A stretch of DNA of 64,000 bases from Labilithrix sp. (GTDB lineage Bacteria; Myxococcota_A; Polyangia; Polyangiales; Polyangiaceae), in NCBI GenBank assembly GCA_019637195.1, contig JAHBWA010000022.1:1-64000 (forward strand), written 5' to 3'. Numbering within the stretch: position 1 is the stretch's first letter; each line of letters begins with the position of its first letter. The notes beneath the pieces were generated by a model, which was given only the letters and a program-made list of their open reading frames with translations, was not told where the DNA came from and searched no databases. Shown piece after piece: positions 15,137 through 23,425 of this stretch. A program made the position numbers and the translations under genes.

Positions 15137-17805
15137 GCACCGCCTCGAAGCGTTCGATCCCGACGGCCATGGCGATCGCGCTCTCGCACCTCGCGCTCCT
15201 CCTCGTCGTCGAGCTCGAGAGCTACTTCGCCCACGTGTTCGCGGCGGCGGACGGCGGCTGGGCCGCCCTCAGGTTCCTCGCGCTCTTCCCCTTCGCCCAG
15301 CTCGAGCACCTGCTCGTGTCCGCGCTGCTCGGGGCGATCTACGCCGTCATCGCGTCGAAGCTGCGAGAAGGTCGCGCCAAGACCGCGTGCCGGTGGGCGC
15401 TCCTCGCGCTCCTCCTCGCCGTGAACCTCTACGTCGTCGTCGATCAGGTCGTCTACGGCTTCTTCCACGGTCACGTCGATCGCTCGCTCCACGAGGGCAG
15501 ATTCCTGGCGATCGATCAGGCCGTCTCCGTGTTCCTCTCGGCGACCGGGCCACTCTTCTTCGTCAACATCGCTCTGTGGCTCGCGCTCGGCGTGCTCCAG
15601 CACCGCTTGGTCGTTCGCGATCTCCGGCCGGCGTTGCCATGGATCGATCGGAAGGGCCTCGGAGCCCGCGCCGCCGCGGCCGCCTTCCTCGCCGTGAGCG
15701 CGGTCGTCACGTTCGCGCTGCCGCACCACGAGCTCGAGCGCCATCCCCTCGTCGCGCTCGTGCGCCCCACGGGCTCCTGGAAGTCGAGCGTGAAGACCGG
15801 CCGCCTCTCGCCTGCGCTCTACGAGCCGCGATCGCCGGGGCGCGAGGAGCCCGCGGACGCGAAGACGAGGCTCGTGGCCGCGTACCGCGCGATGCGCGAG
15901 GCGCATGCGCGTCCCAACGTCGTGCTCGTGGTGCTGGAGTCGGTCGGCTCCGAGCAGCTCTTTCGCGACGGGGGACGCCTCTCTCCCGAGATCGCGCCCT
16001 TCTTGCACGAGATGCAGCCGAGCTCCGTGCACCTCCCGTACGTCTATGCGGCTTACCCCGCGACCATCCTCTCGCACGTGCCGATGCAGACCGGGGGCTT
16101 CGGCACCACGTGGGGGAGCGTGTTCACGGACCTCGAGAAGCCGTACCGAGCCGCCACGCTGCCTTCCGTGTTCAAGGACGCAGGTTACGCGACCGGCCTC
16201 ATCTCCTCGGGCGATCTCATGGACGGGAACATGGGCGCGTTCTACGGACAGCTCCCCTGGGATCACTACTGGGACTTCGGCACCCAGAACGACGACGTGA
16301 AGAAGACGCTTCGCCTCGGGTCATGGGGCGGCCGGGACGACCTCATCGTCCCGGAGATGGATCGCTGGCTCGACGGCCTCGACGCGAAGGCGCCCTTCTA
16401 TGCCGCCGTTCTGACCATCTCCACGCACTACCCGTACGTGGTTCCTCCGGGATACGAGGGGCCACGGAAGGGCAAGAGCGACGCGGAGAAGTACCAGAAC
16501 TCCGTCCACTACGCAGACAGCGTGCTCCGCGCGCTGTGGAGCGGGCTCGAGCGGCGCGGGAAGCTCGACGACACGGTGGTCTTCATCACCGGCGACCACG
16601 GGCAGGCTTTCGGCGATCTCCACCGCGGGAACTTCGCGCACCGCAATCGCATCTACGAGGAGAACGTCCGCACGTTCCTCATCGCCATCGACAAGAAGGC
16701 GATCCGCGGCGGCCCCGTGGTGTCGAATCGCATCGGCGCGACCGCCGACATCCTACCCACGATCGCCGAGACGGCCGGGCTCCACGCGACCGACATCGTG
16801 GGGCAGAACCTCCTCGCGGCCGAGTACCGTCCGCGGATCGCCTACTTCTTCAAGCGAAATTTCCCCGAGCAGTGGGGCCTCCGCGACGGGAAGTGGAAGT
16901 TCATCGCCCGCATGGGCAAGGAGGCGCTCGAGCCCGAGCTCTACGATCTGGAGACGGACCCCACGGAACAGAACAACCTGGCCGGCGAGCACCCGGAGCT
17001 CGTGCCGACGTACCAGGCGCTCTGCTCCGAATGGTACTTCGGCATGCAGGCGGAGCTCGGGCAGCGCCTCGTCGGGTACCGCCCGTTGTCCGGGAAAGAG
17101 CTCGCTCCGGGCGAGACGATGACGCGTGGGCCCAAGGCCGTGGACGTGTGCACGAAGGACAAGAAGAACGTCTTCCACCCGCTCGAGAAGGTGCCTTCCT
17201 TCGAGCGGGTCAACGTGCGGATCGTCTGGGTCCCTCTCGGCGTCCAGAAGACGGTGCGGGTGGACGTGATCTCCCCTTCGGGACGGACCTACGGGAAGAC
17301 GCTAAGGCCGGCCGCAGACACCGCGCGAAACTGGTTTCCGCTCGACGCGCCGCTGCCGCTCGAGGAGGGCCGCTGGACGATGGCGCTCTGGGACGGGACG
17401 ACGCGGCTGAAGAGCGGAGGCTTCGAGGTGGTGGCTCCCGACGCGACGGCCTCCCGCGTCGTCCCAGGGGCCGAGCCGGGTCCGAGGCTCGTGGTCATGG
17501 GCAAGGAGGACGACGTCGGAAACTTCACCGTGCTCCGCGCGGTCCATCCGAGCGAGACGGCGCTCCAGGCGCTCACCGTGTGGAGCCCCTACGCGGAGAG
17601 CCACGACGTGCGGGTCGATTGGACCTCCCCGTCGGGCAAGAAGCACGGGTCGAGCCTTCGCCTCGAGCCCGCCCGCGATCGCACCTCGAGCCCGCTCCCC
17701 GTCCCGCCGCCTCTCGAAGGGGGGACGTGGCAGCTCACGATGGCGGACGACAGCGGGACGCTGGTGAGCCATGCGTTCCAGGTCGATCCGGGCGCCCCCC
17801 GCTGA
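15133..17805 (+). CDS. LtaS-type sulfatase/phosphotransferase membrane protein with two C-terminal beta domains
   Basis: 890 residues if TTG 15133 is the start (AGG seven bases upstream, overlapping the previous stop); ATG 15169 is an alternative. There are five N-terminal membrane helices (residues about 12-196). Then comes an alkaline-phosphatase-superfamily domain: NVVLVVLESVGSE with metal-binding Glu269, a candidate nucleophile Thr311 in AYPATILSH, and FITGDHGQAFG with Asp488/His489. The layout matches LtaS and sugar-phosphate transferases, which move phosphoglycerol or phosphoethanolamine in the periplasm. Residues about 690-890 carry two similar beta-sandwich repeats (each ending in ...GGTW or ...EGRW plus a short strand), unusual for LtaS. 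Co-translated with a spermidine-synthase-like protein, so a shared envelope modification is plausible. Confidence 0.8.
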   Translation: MSTASKRSIPTAMAIALSHLALLLVVELESYFAHVFAAADGGWAALRFLALFPFAQLEHLLVSALLGAIYAVIASKLREGRAKTACRWALLALLLAVNLYVVVDQVVYGFFHGHVDRSLHEGRFLAIDQAVSVFLSATGPLFFVNIALWLALGVLQHRLVVRDLRPALPWIDRKGLGARAAAAAFLAVSAVVTFALPHHELERHPLVALVRPTGSWKSSVKTGRLSPALYEPRSPGREEPADAKTRLVAAYRAMREAHARPNVVLVVLESVGSEQLFRDGGRLSPEIAPFLHEMQPSSVHLPYVYAAYPATILSHVPMQTGGFGTTWGSVFTDLEKPYRAATLPSVFKDAGYATGLISSGDLMDGNMGAFYGQLPWDHYWDFGTQNDDVKKTLRLGSWGGRDDLIVPEMDRWLDGLDAKAPFYAAVLTISTHYPYVVPPGYEGPRKGKSDAEKYQNSVHYADSVLRALWSGLERRGKLDDTVVFITGDHGQAFGDLHRGNFAHRNRIYEENVRTFLIAIDKKAIRGGPVVSNRIGATADILPTIAETAGLHATDIVGQNLLAAEYRPRIAYFFKRNFPEQWGLRDGKWKFIARMGKEALEPELYDLETDPTEQNNLAGEHPELVPTYQALCSEWYFGMQAELGQRLVGYRPLSGKELAPGETMTRGPKAVDVCTKDKKNVFHPLEKVPSFERVNVRIVWVPLGVQKTVRVDVISPSGRTYGKTLRPAADTARNWFPLDAPLPLEEGRWTMALWDGTTRLKSGGFEVVAPDATASRVVPGAEPGPRLVVMGKEDDVGNFTVLRAVHPSETALQALTVWSPYAESHDVRVDWTSPSGKKHGSSLRLEPARDRTSSPLPVPPPLEGGTWQLTMADDSGTLVSHAFQVDPGAPR

Positions 17806-17808
17806 GCG

Positions 17809-17829
17809 GATACCTCACCGCGAGGTATC
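17809..17829. promoter_or_regulatory. GATACCTC/GAGGTATC hairpin after the synthase/sulfatase pair
   Basis: 8-bp arms separated by five bases, three bases after the stop at 17805 and about 80 bp before the next start at 17902. The same arms occur at 12674-12693 with four bases between. It could terminate the upstream pair or be an operator for the following gene. The unequal spacing favours a hairpin role. Confidence 0.45.
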
Positions 17830-17901
17830 GCGAAGAACCCGAGCGCCCCCGTACGCTTGGCGATCATGCCCGTGACGTCACCGTCCCGTAGAGGCGAGTC
17901 C

Positions 17902-20900
17902 ATGATCCGTTCTCCGTTCGCGATCCTCGTCCGTGTCCTCCTCGTACTCTGTGTCGTCCTCGGCACGAGCTGCAGCGGCGGCGAGGAGATCGCCACCGCC
18001 GGTCCGGTGCTGCGAGGGACGGCGAGCCTGACGTCGACTGGCGGTGGTCAGGTCTCTGTTCGCGCGGTGCACCCCGACGGCGGCCTCGGCCGGGTGCTCG
18101 CCACGGGCCGAACGGACGCGCTCGGCCGGTTCGAGCTCTCCCTGCCTGCCGAGGCGGGCCCGGTGAGGGTCATCGTCTCGGGGAACACCGGACCGAACAC
18201 GGAGCGGCTGTCGCTCACGCTCCCGTCGGTGCCTCGACAGGACGTCGCCGTGACGCTGCTCACGGACGTCGCGTCCCGGCTCGTCCCCTCGCTGCGTGAC
18301 GAAGGCGGGGAGATCGCGGACGCGATCAACATGGCGAACTCCGCGGTCGCGCGGGCCTCGGGTCTCTCCACGATCACCCAGGCGCCCGCGCGGATCGACG
18401 AGCCGATCGCGACGGTCGATCGCGAGCGCGCCCAGTACACGCTGGCCCTCGCCGCGCTCTCCCGCTCTGCACAGGAGAAGGGCAAGACCCCGTACGCGCT
18501 CTCCCGCGATCTGGTCGACGAGCTGCGACGTGGCGCGCCGTCCGCCGCGTGGGGAAACCTCCGCCGCGTCAGCGGCACCGACCTCGGTGCGCCCAGCACG
18601 AACAACCTCCGCGTGCTCTCCGACGGCATGGACGCCCATGGCTCCGAATCCGGGGGCGACCCCAGCACCTCCGGCGGTGCCAGCAGCGGCGGCCCGCCCC
18701 CCACCGGGGATCCGCTCGTCATCCAGCCGGGCTCGAACGTCACGCGCCCTCCGCGCGGCAGCGTGACGTTCACCGCGAGCGGAGGCAACGGGTCGTACAC
18801 GTGGAGCTTCGTCTCCACGCCCGCGCCATCGGGCGGATCGATCACGGCCGATGGCGTCTACACCGCGGGGAGCATCGGCAACGTCACGGACTCGGTCCGC
18901 GTCAGGGACCAGAACGGCAATTCGGCGGACGTCGACGTCCAGGTCACCTCGGGGATCACCATCACGTCGGTGCCCGCGACGCTCACGGTCGCGCCGCTCG
19001 CCACGATCGACTTCGACGCAACGGGCGGAAATAGCAGCGGCTTCAGCTGGACCCTCGAGAAGCACTCGGGCGGCGACGCCTCCATGAACGCCGCCACGGG
19101 CGCGTACAAGGCCGGGTCCACCGGCAACGGCACCGACGTTGTCCGCGTCACCGACGATCTCGGCAACACCGCGTCCGTGAACGTCTCCGTCACCGCGCCG
19201 CTCGCGCTCGCCGCGAGCGCCGCGACCGTCCCGCCACGCGGGACCGCGACGTTCACCGCGAGCGCGGGCCAGCCGCCGTACACGTACGAGCTCCAGACCT
19301 CCGCCTCCGGGGCTCCGACGATCACCACGGCGGGCGCGTACACGGCGGGGCCGACGCCGAACGTCACCGACGTGATCCGAGTCACCGACACGAACGGCGC
19401 CGTCGTCACGAGGAGCATCGCCGTCGGCGCCGGCGTGACGATCGCGCCGAGCTCGCCGAGCGCGCCCCCGCGTGGAAGCATCGCGTTCACCGCGACCGGC
19501 GGATCGGGCACGGGCTTCACGTGGGAGCTCCCCACGAACGCCTCGGGCGGCACCATCGTCGCGAGCACGGGCGCTTACGCTGCGGGCGAAACGCCTCAAA
19601 CCGTCGACCAGGTGCGCGTCGTCGATTCGCTCGGCAACTCGGCCCAGGTCACCGTCTCGGTGGGCAGCGGGCTCGCGATCAGCCCGGCGGGCCCGACCAC
19701 GCCACCGCGTGGCTCGATCGTCTTCACAGTCGTCGGCGGCAGCGGCACGGGCTTCCACTGGTCCATGGTGACCTCGGCCTCTGGCGGCTCGATCAACCCG
19801 ACGACCGGCCGCTTCACCGCGGGCAATACCGGCAGCGCCGTCGATCGCATCAGGGTCACCGACAGCATCGGGAACAGCGCTTCCGTCGACATCACCGTTG
19901 GCCCCAGCCTCCAGATCGCACCGAGCTCCGCCGAGGTTGCGTCCGGCGCCCTGCGCACGTTCTCCGCGTCGGGCGGGAGCGGCACCGGGATCGTCTTCGA
20001 GCTCGCGACGAACGCATCGGGCGGCTCGATCACGTCGGGCGGCGAGTACCACGCCGGTCTGACGGGACCGAGCGTCGACAGCGTCGTCGCGACCGACTCC
20101 CTCGGCAACACCGCGACCGCGCAGGTCAGCGTCAGCGCTCCGCTCGCCGTGACGCCGGTCACGGCCTCGACGCCGCCCGGCGGCACCGAGAGCTTCACCG
20201 CGACGGGCGGCGTGGGCGTCCCCGCGTTCTCGTTCCAGGCGAACCTCTCGGGCGGAGAGGTGTCCGCGTCCGGCGCCTACGTCGCCGGACGCACGGGCGC
20301 CGTCACCGATCTCCTCCACGCCAGCGACGAGTCCGGCGCGAGCGTCACCGTGACCGTGGCCGTCGGCCCGGGCATCACGATCACGCCCGCGAGCGCGAGC
20401 GTCCCGCCGCTCGGCAGCGCCACCTTCCAGGCGACCGGCGGCAGCGAGACCGGCTACGTGTGGAGCCTCGCGACGAACTCGTCGGGCGGGAGCATCACGG
20501 CGGCGGGCGAGTACCACGCGGGCTCGATCTCGAGCACCGTGGATGCCGTGCTCGTCACCGACTCGCTCGGCAACACCGCGACGGTGAACGTGTCGATCGA
20601 TGGCGGCATTGCGATCTCCCCGGCGAGCCCGAGCGCACCGCCGCGCGGCTCGATCGCGTTCTCCGCCGTCGGCGGCGCGGGAGGATTCACGTGGTCCCTC
20701 GCCACCAACGCCTCCGGCGGCGCGATCGACGCGGCCACGGGCAAGTACACCGCGGGACCGAAGGGCGCCGTCACCGACATCGTGAAGGTCACCGACGCGG
20801 CGGGCGAGTCCCGCACGGTCGCCGTCGAGGTGGGCAAGGCGCTTCGCGTCAGCCCCGAGACAGCGAACGCGAAGCCGGGCACCGCGATCACCTTCGAAGC

Positions 20901-21273
20901 CGCCGGCGGGAGCAGGACCGGCTTCGTCTGGTCCCTGGCGAGCAACCTGTCCGGTGGCTCGCTCAGCGCCGCCGGCGTGTACGAGGCCGGCGCCACCGCG
21001 AACGTCACCGACACGATCACGGTGACCGACTCGCTCGGCAACACCGCGCAGGCGTCGGTCTCCGTCACGTCGGACGGCAACGCACCTGCCAAGCCACCGG
21101 CGGGCTCGCCGAGCGACGAGGCGAAGACGCCAGCCCTCGACGACGGCGCCGACCCGAAGAGCCAGGGCGCCGGCGGTTGCTCGAGCGTAGCGAGCGGAGC
21201 GAGTGCCTGGATGAGCGGCGCCGCGCTGCTGTTCGCCCTCGTCCTCGCCCTTCGCACGAGGCGCCGCCGCTGA
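17902..21273 (+). CDS. Large Ig-like repeat surface protein with lipobox and MYXO-CTERM-like end
   Basis: 1123 residues. The start at 17902 gives a signal ending LGTSC, a lipobox. Residues about 30-250 are a beta-rich N-terminal region with a Ser/Gly/Pro linker. Then come ten tandem domains of about 78 residues, each with the motif PPRGSIAFTATGGSG, a TNASGGSI turn, Y-x-AG, and DSLGNTA near the end, as in bacterial Ig-like (BIG2-type) repeats. The C-terminus has GGCSS, a hydrophobic helix and RTRRRR, fitting the MYXO-CTERM sorting tripartite signal. Probable outer-surface adhesin or stalk. Both ends appear lipid- or membrane-attached, which is odd. DNA identity between repeats is high. Confidence 0.8.
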   Translation: MIRSPFAILVRVLLVLCVVLGTSCSGGEEIATAGPVLRGTASLTSTGGGQVSVRAVHPDGGLGRVLATGRTDALGRFELSLPAEAGPVRVIVSGNTGPNTERLSLTLPSVPRQDVAVTLLTDVASRLVPSLRDEGGEIADAINMANSAVARASGLSTITQAPARIDEPIATVDRERAQYTLALAALSRSAQEKGKTPYALSRDLVDELRRGAPSAAWGNLRRVSGTDLGAPSTNNLRVLSDGMDAHGSESGGDPSTSGGASSGGPPPTGDPLVIQPGSNVTRPPRGSVTFTASGGNGSYTWSFVSTPAPSGGSITADGVYTAGSIGNVTDSVRVRDQNGNSADVDVQVTSGITITSVPATLTVAPLATIDFDATGGNSSGFSWTLEKHSGGDASMNAATGAYKAGSTGNGTDVVRVTDDLGNTASVNVSVTAPLALAASAATVPPRGTATFTASAGQPPYTYELQTSASGAPTITTAGAYTAGPTPNVTDVIRVTDTNGAVVTRSIAVGAGVTIAPSSPSAPPRGSIAFTATGGSGTGFTWELPTNASGGTIVASTGAYAAGETPQTVDQVRVVDSLGNSAQVTVSVGSGLAISPAGPTTPPRGSIVFTVVGGSGTGFHWSMVTSASGGSINPTTGRFTAGNTGSAVDRIRVTDSIGNSASVDITVGPSLQIAPSSAEVASGALRTFSASGGSGTGIVFELATNASGGSITSGGEYHAGLTGPSVDSVVATDSLGNTATAQVSVSAPLAVTPVTASTPPGGTESFTATGGVGVPAFSFQANLSGGEVSASGAYVAGRTGAVTDLLHASDESGASVTVTVAVGPGITITPASASVPPLGSATFQATGGSETGYVWSLATNSSGGSITAAGEYHAGSISSTVDAVLVTDSLGNTATVNVSIDGGIAISPASPSAPPRGSIAFSAVGGAGGFTWSLATNASGGAIDAATGKYTAGPKGAVTDIVKVTDAAGESRTVAVEVGKALRVSPETANAKPGTAITFEAAGGSRTGFVWSLASNLSGGSLSAAGVYEAGATANVTDTITVTDSLGNTAQASVSVTSDGNAPAKPPAGSPSDEAKTPALDDGADPKSQGAGGCSSVASGASAWMSGAALLFALVLALRTRRRR

Positions 21274-21318
21274 TCCGCGCCTTGCCACGCACGGTCGTCC
21301 CGGGCATATTCGGAAATT

Positions 21319-22107
21319 GTGGCGCTTTCGAACCTCGACCGCGCAACGCGACAGATCCTCGACGCCGTGAGCGTCGTACCGACGGCGGAGGAGCTCCGCT
21401 TGCGCGCGCTCGCCACGATGCAGAAGACGCTCGGGCTCGACGGCGCGCTCTTCCGTCCCGGCACACGGTGGAGCAACGCTCGACCCATCTACATCGACGC
21501 CGGGCTCCGCTTCACCGACGCCTACCTGGCGAACCCCTCGCGGTACCGACGCGAGCTCGAGCCCTGGTGCCGCTTCTCCCGAGGACGAAACGCGTTCTTC
21601 TACGACGACCTCTATGGTCCGCGGGAGCGAGACCTCGGCCTCGTCTATAACGAGGTGCTCCGCCCGGCGCGCGTACGGCACGTGATGGGCGCCCCCGTGG
21701 TCTTCCGCGGCCAGATGGTGGGCCTCATGTTTTTGTACCGCGGCTCGGGTGCGCGCGCGTTTCCTCGCGCGGCGGCCGAGACGGCGACCGCCCTCGCGGA
21801 GGTGTTCGCGATCGCCGAGGCTGCGATGGGTCGCACGCCGCCCGAGGCGATGCTCTACGAGGGCCGCGCCGAGGCACTGCCGCCGCGGGAGCGCCAGGTC
21901 GCGACGCTCTTCGCCGAGGGCCTCTCGAGCAAGGAGATCGCCGCCGTGACGGGCACCTCGTTCCACACCGTGCGAAAGCAGATCGCCAAGGTGTTCGAGC
22001 GCCTCGACGTGCACGATCGACGAGGTCTGGCCCTCGTGCTCCGAGGAGCGGCGGGAAGCGAAGCACAGACCGGTAGGGAGCTCGATCTCGGCGCGCGAGA
22101 CTCATGA
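21319..22107 (+). CDS. LuxR-family transcriptional regulator
   Basis: 262 residues with a GTG start, 45 bp after the Ig-repeat gene. The N-terminal 180 residues have a GAF-like pattern (HVMGAPVVFRGQMVGLMFLY). The C-terminal LuxR helix-turn-helix is textbook: LPPRERQVATLFAEGLSSKEIA, then TVRKQIAKVFERLDV. Close position and orientation suggest joint transcription with, or control of, the surface protein. Its stop overlaps by six bases the end of a convergent pseudogene. Confidence 0.8.
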   Translation: MALSNLDRATRQILDAVSVVPTAEELRLRALATMQKTLGLDGALFRPGTRWSNARPIYIDAGLRFTDAYLANPSRYRRELEPWCRFSRGRNAFFYDDLYGPRERDLGLVYNEVLRPARVRHVMGAPVVFRGQMVGLMFLYRGSGARAFPRAAAETATALAEVFAIAEAAMGRTPPEAMLYEGRAEALPPRERQVATLFAEGLSSKEIAAVTGTSFHTVRKQIAKVFERLDVHDRRGLALVLRGAAGSEAQTGRELDLGARDS

Positions 22108-22457
22108 GCTGCGCCCCGCCGGCACGAACCATCGCTCCAGACGTCCGCGCAGCGCGGCTTCGTCGACGAGATGGGGGACGAGCGCGGTGACGACGTTGAC
22201 GACGTGCGCCTTGTCCTGCCGCGTGAGCCGCACCACGATGATCCCCGCGTAGCTGGGCCGGCGGGTAACGGGTGGTGTCGGCGAAGTCGAGGTCGAAGGT
22301 CAGGACGACGCGACCCTCCGAGCGGCACACAGCGGCGACGTCCGTGTCAGGATGCCCACCGAGGTTGCTCCACTACGGTCAACGCGTCGAAGCCGCCCTG
22401 TCGGAGTAGCTCGCGGACCTCGATGGGCAGGTTCTCGTCGATCTTGAACGCGATCAC
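22102..22457 (-). pseudogene. DUF5615 (PIN-like) protein, three frameshifts
   Basis: Reading the minus strand from GTG 22457 gives a clear DUF5615 start (IAFKIDENLPIEVRELLRQGGFDAL). The strand continues in other frames as DVAAVCRSEGRVVLTFDLDFAD, then YAGIIVVRLTRQDKAHVVN, then LVDEAALRGRLERWFVPAG. Each junction needs a one-base shift (near 22350, 22265 and 22175). The PIN-like acidic residues (DEN, TFDLDF) are present but no single frame contains them all. DUF5615 proteins are the toxin-like partners of DUF433 antitoxins. Here both partners are damaged. Confidence 0.65.
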
Positions 22458-22612
22458 GTCCCCGTTCCACGAAGCGGAATGAGCTGCTCGTGGGCGAGCT
22501 CGGCCGCGTACTGAAGCGCAGCGCGCACGTCATCCCCGACGAGCGAGGGTTCTGCAAGATGTCGATCTCCGCCACCGGCTCGCAAGTGCTCGACGTGGTA
22601 GCCTTTGGTCAT
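22454..22612 (-). pseudogene. DUF433-like antitoxin, truncated
   Basis: 52 codons whose C-terminal half fits the DUF433 ending (VGDDVRAALQYAAELAHEQLIPL). The block before it (VAEIDILQNP) is in another frame, and the conserved N-terminal part of the domain is missing. It overlaps the DUF5615 start by GTGA, preserving the operon structure. Full DUF433 proteins are about 75-100 residues. Confidence 0.5.
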
Positions 22613-22808
22613 GTCGAGTCCGAACGCCGCGCGGGTCTCAGAGCTCGATCCCGTCGCGGCTGCCGTCGCGAATGCTGCTGAGGATGAGCGCGAGGCAACG
22701 GCTGCCGAGCTCGAAGCCCTCCGCGAGGCGCGCGCGGACAAGCAGCCCTTCGTGTCCGGTGCGACAGCGACAGCAAGGATCACGGAGCGATCTCAGCGCG
22801 ACGAATGA
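22611..22808 (+). CDS. Small antitoxin-like protein
   Basis: 65 residues from MSSPNAARVSELD, divergent from and just touching the DUF433 remnant. The first 45 residues are Ala/Glu-rich helix (AANAAEDEREATAAELEALREARA), the rest is polar and probably disordered, as in many type II antitoxins that fold on their toxin. Its stop overlaps the start of a ParE/RelE-like frame by ATGA. No family assigned. Confidence 0.55.
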   Translation: MSSPNAARVSELDPVAAAVANAAEDEREATAAELEALREARADKQPFVSGATATARITERSQRDE

Positions 22809-23050
22809 CTCGAACGGTCGAATGGAGCCCGTTCGCCGTCCGTGATCTCGAGCGGATGCACTAGCGCGCTGCAGCCGAAATCGACGAAGCGATCCAGCGG
22901 TTCGCAGCGTCCGGTGAGGGCTCGCTTCGCGTAGTCACGTTCGAGGGCCAGCGCGAGCTTAGACTCTACGTGGCTCCCTTCTTCGCGTGGATCACCGTTA
23001 CCCCGGAACACGTTCTTGTGTGGCGCGCGCTGCGCTACACGCGGCCCTGA
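22805..23050 (+). pseudogene. RelE/ParE-like toxin interrupted by an in-frame TAG
   Basis: Starting at ATG 22805, the frame reads MTRTVEWSPFAVRDLERMH, then TAG at 22862-22864, then RAAAEIDEAIQRFAASGEGSLR, ELRLYVAPFFAWITV and HVLVWRALRYTRP before TGA at 23048. Apart from the amber codon the 82-codon frame is intact and has the ParE/RelE layout (N-terminal strand, helical pair, three-strand sheet). A TGG to TAG change would explain it; many relatives have Trp near this point. As read, the toxin is a 19-residue peptide, leaving the antitoxin without a full partner. Confidence 0.7.
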
Positions 23051-23425
23051 TCACCCCCGCGCCGAGCCGCGCAGCACGTCGGGCGAAACCTGCCGTGAAC
23101 GAACGCGCGCTCCCCATCCGATCGCTGAGGCGATGGACGCCCTCGATGGCTGCTCGCGATCGTCACGTCGCGCTCGCGGCGGGCTCAAGGTTCAGCGGCC
23201 ATCCGGAGGCGACGCGCACCCGCGCGCGTCGCCTCGCGGGCTCACGTCCCCCCGCGCGCGAAGGTACAAGAGCTTCGCGGAGAGGCAACACGGAGGAGCA
23301 CGGAGCCCTACGGAGCTGGCCAGCTCGCCGGGGCCGCAGACCATGCCCGTACCGGCAAGCGACCCTCCGTCCGCAACGGGGATCGCCCCGTACGCATCCG
23401 AGCGACGGCCGACTGGCAAAAAGCG
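23051..23425. other. Gene-free stretch containing dispersed repeat copy
   Basis: The stretch between the toxin remnant and the TetR gene. Its main content is the 167-bp repeat at 23195-23361. I see no gene on either strand. Confidence 0.5.
23195..23361. repeat. 167-bp dispersed repeat, copy 2
   Basis: Matches 9600-9766 without gaps at about 95% identity. Here it sits 65 bp after the 3' end of the TetR gene (minus strand) and 144 bp after the toxin remnant, so the repeat is not tied to one gene context. Confidence 0.85.

Noticed and set aside
12757..17805. One continuous 1682-codon frame
   Set aside because: The first part is the out-of-frame shadow of the spermidine-synthase-like gene; only the part from 15133 has LtaS-type features.
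17878..22014. 1378-codon minus-strand frame
   Set aside because: It is the antisense of the Ig-repeat and LuxR genes; composition is Arg/Asp-rich with no motifs.
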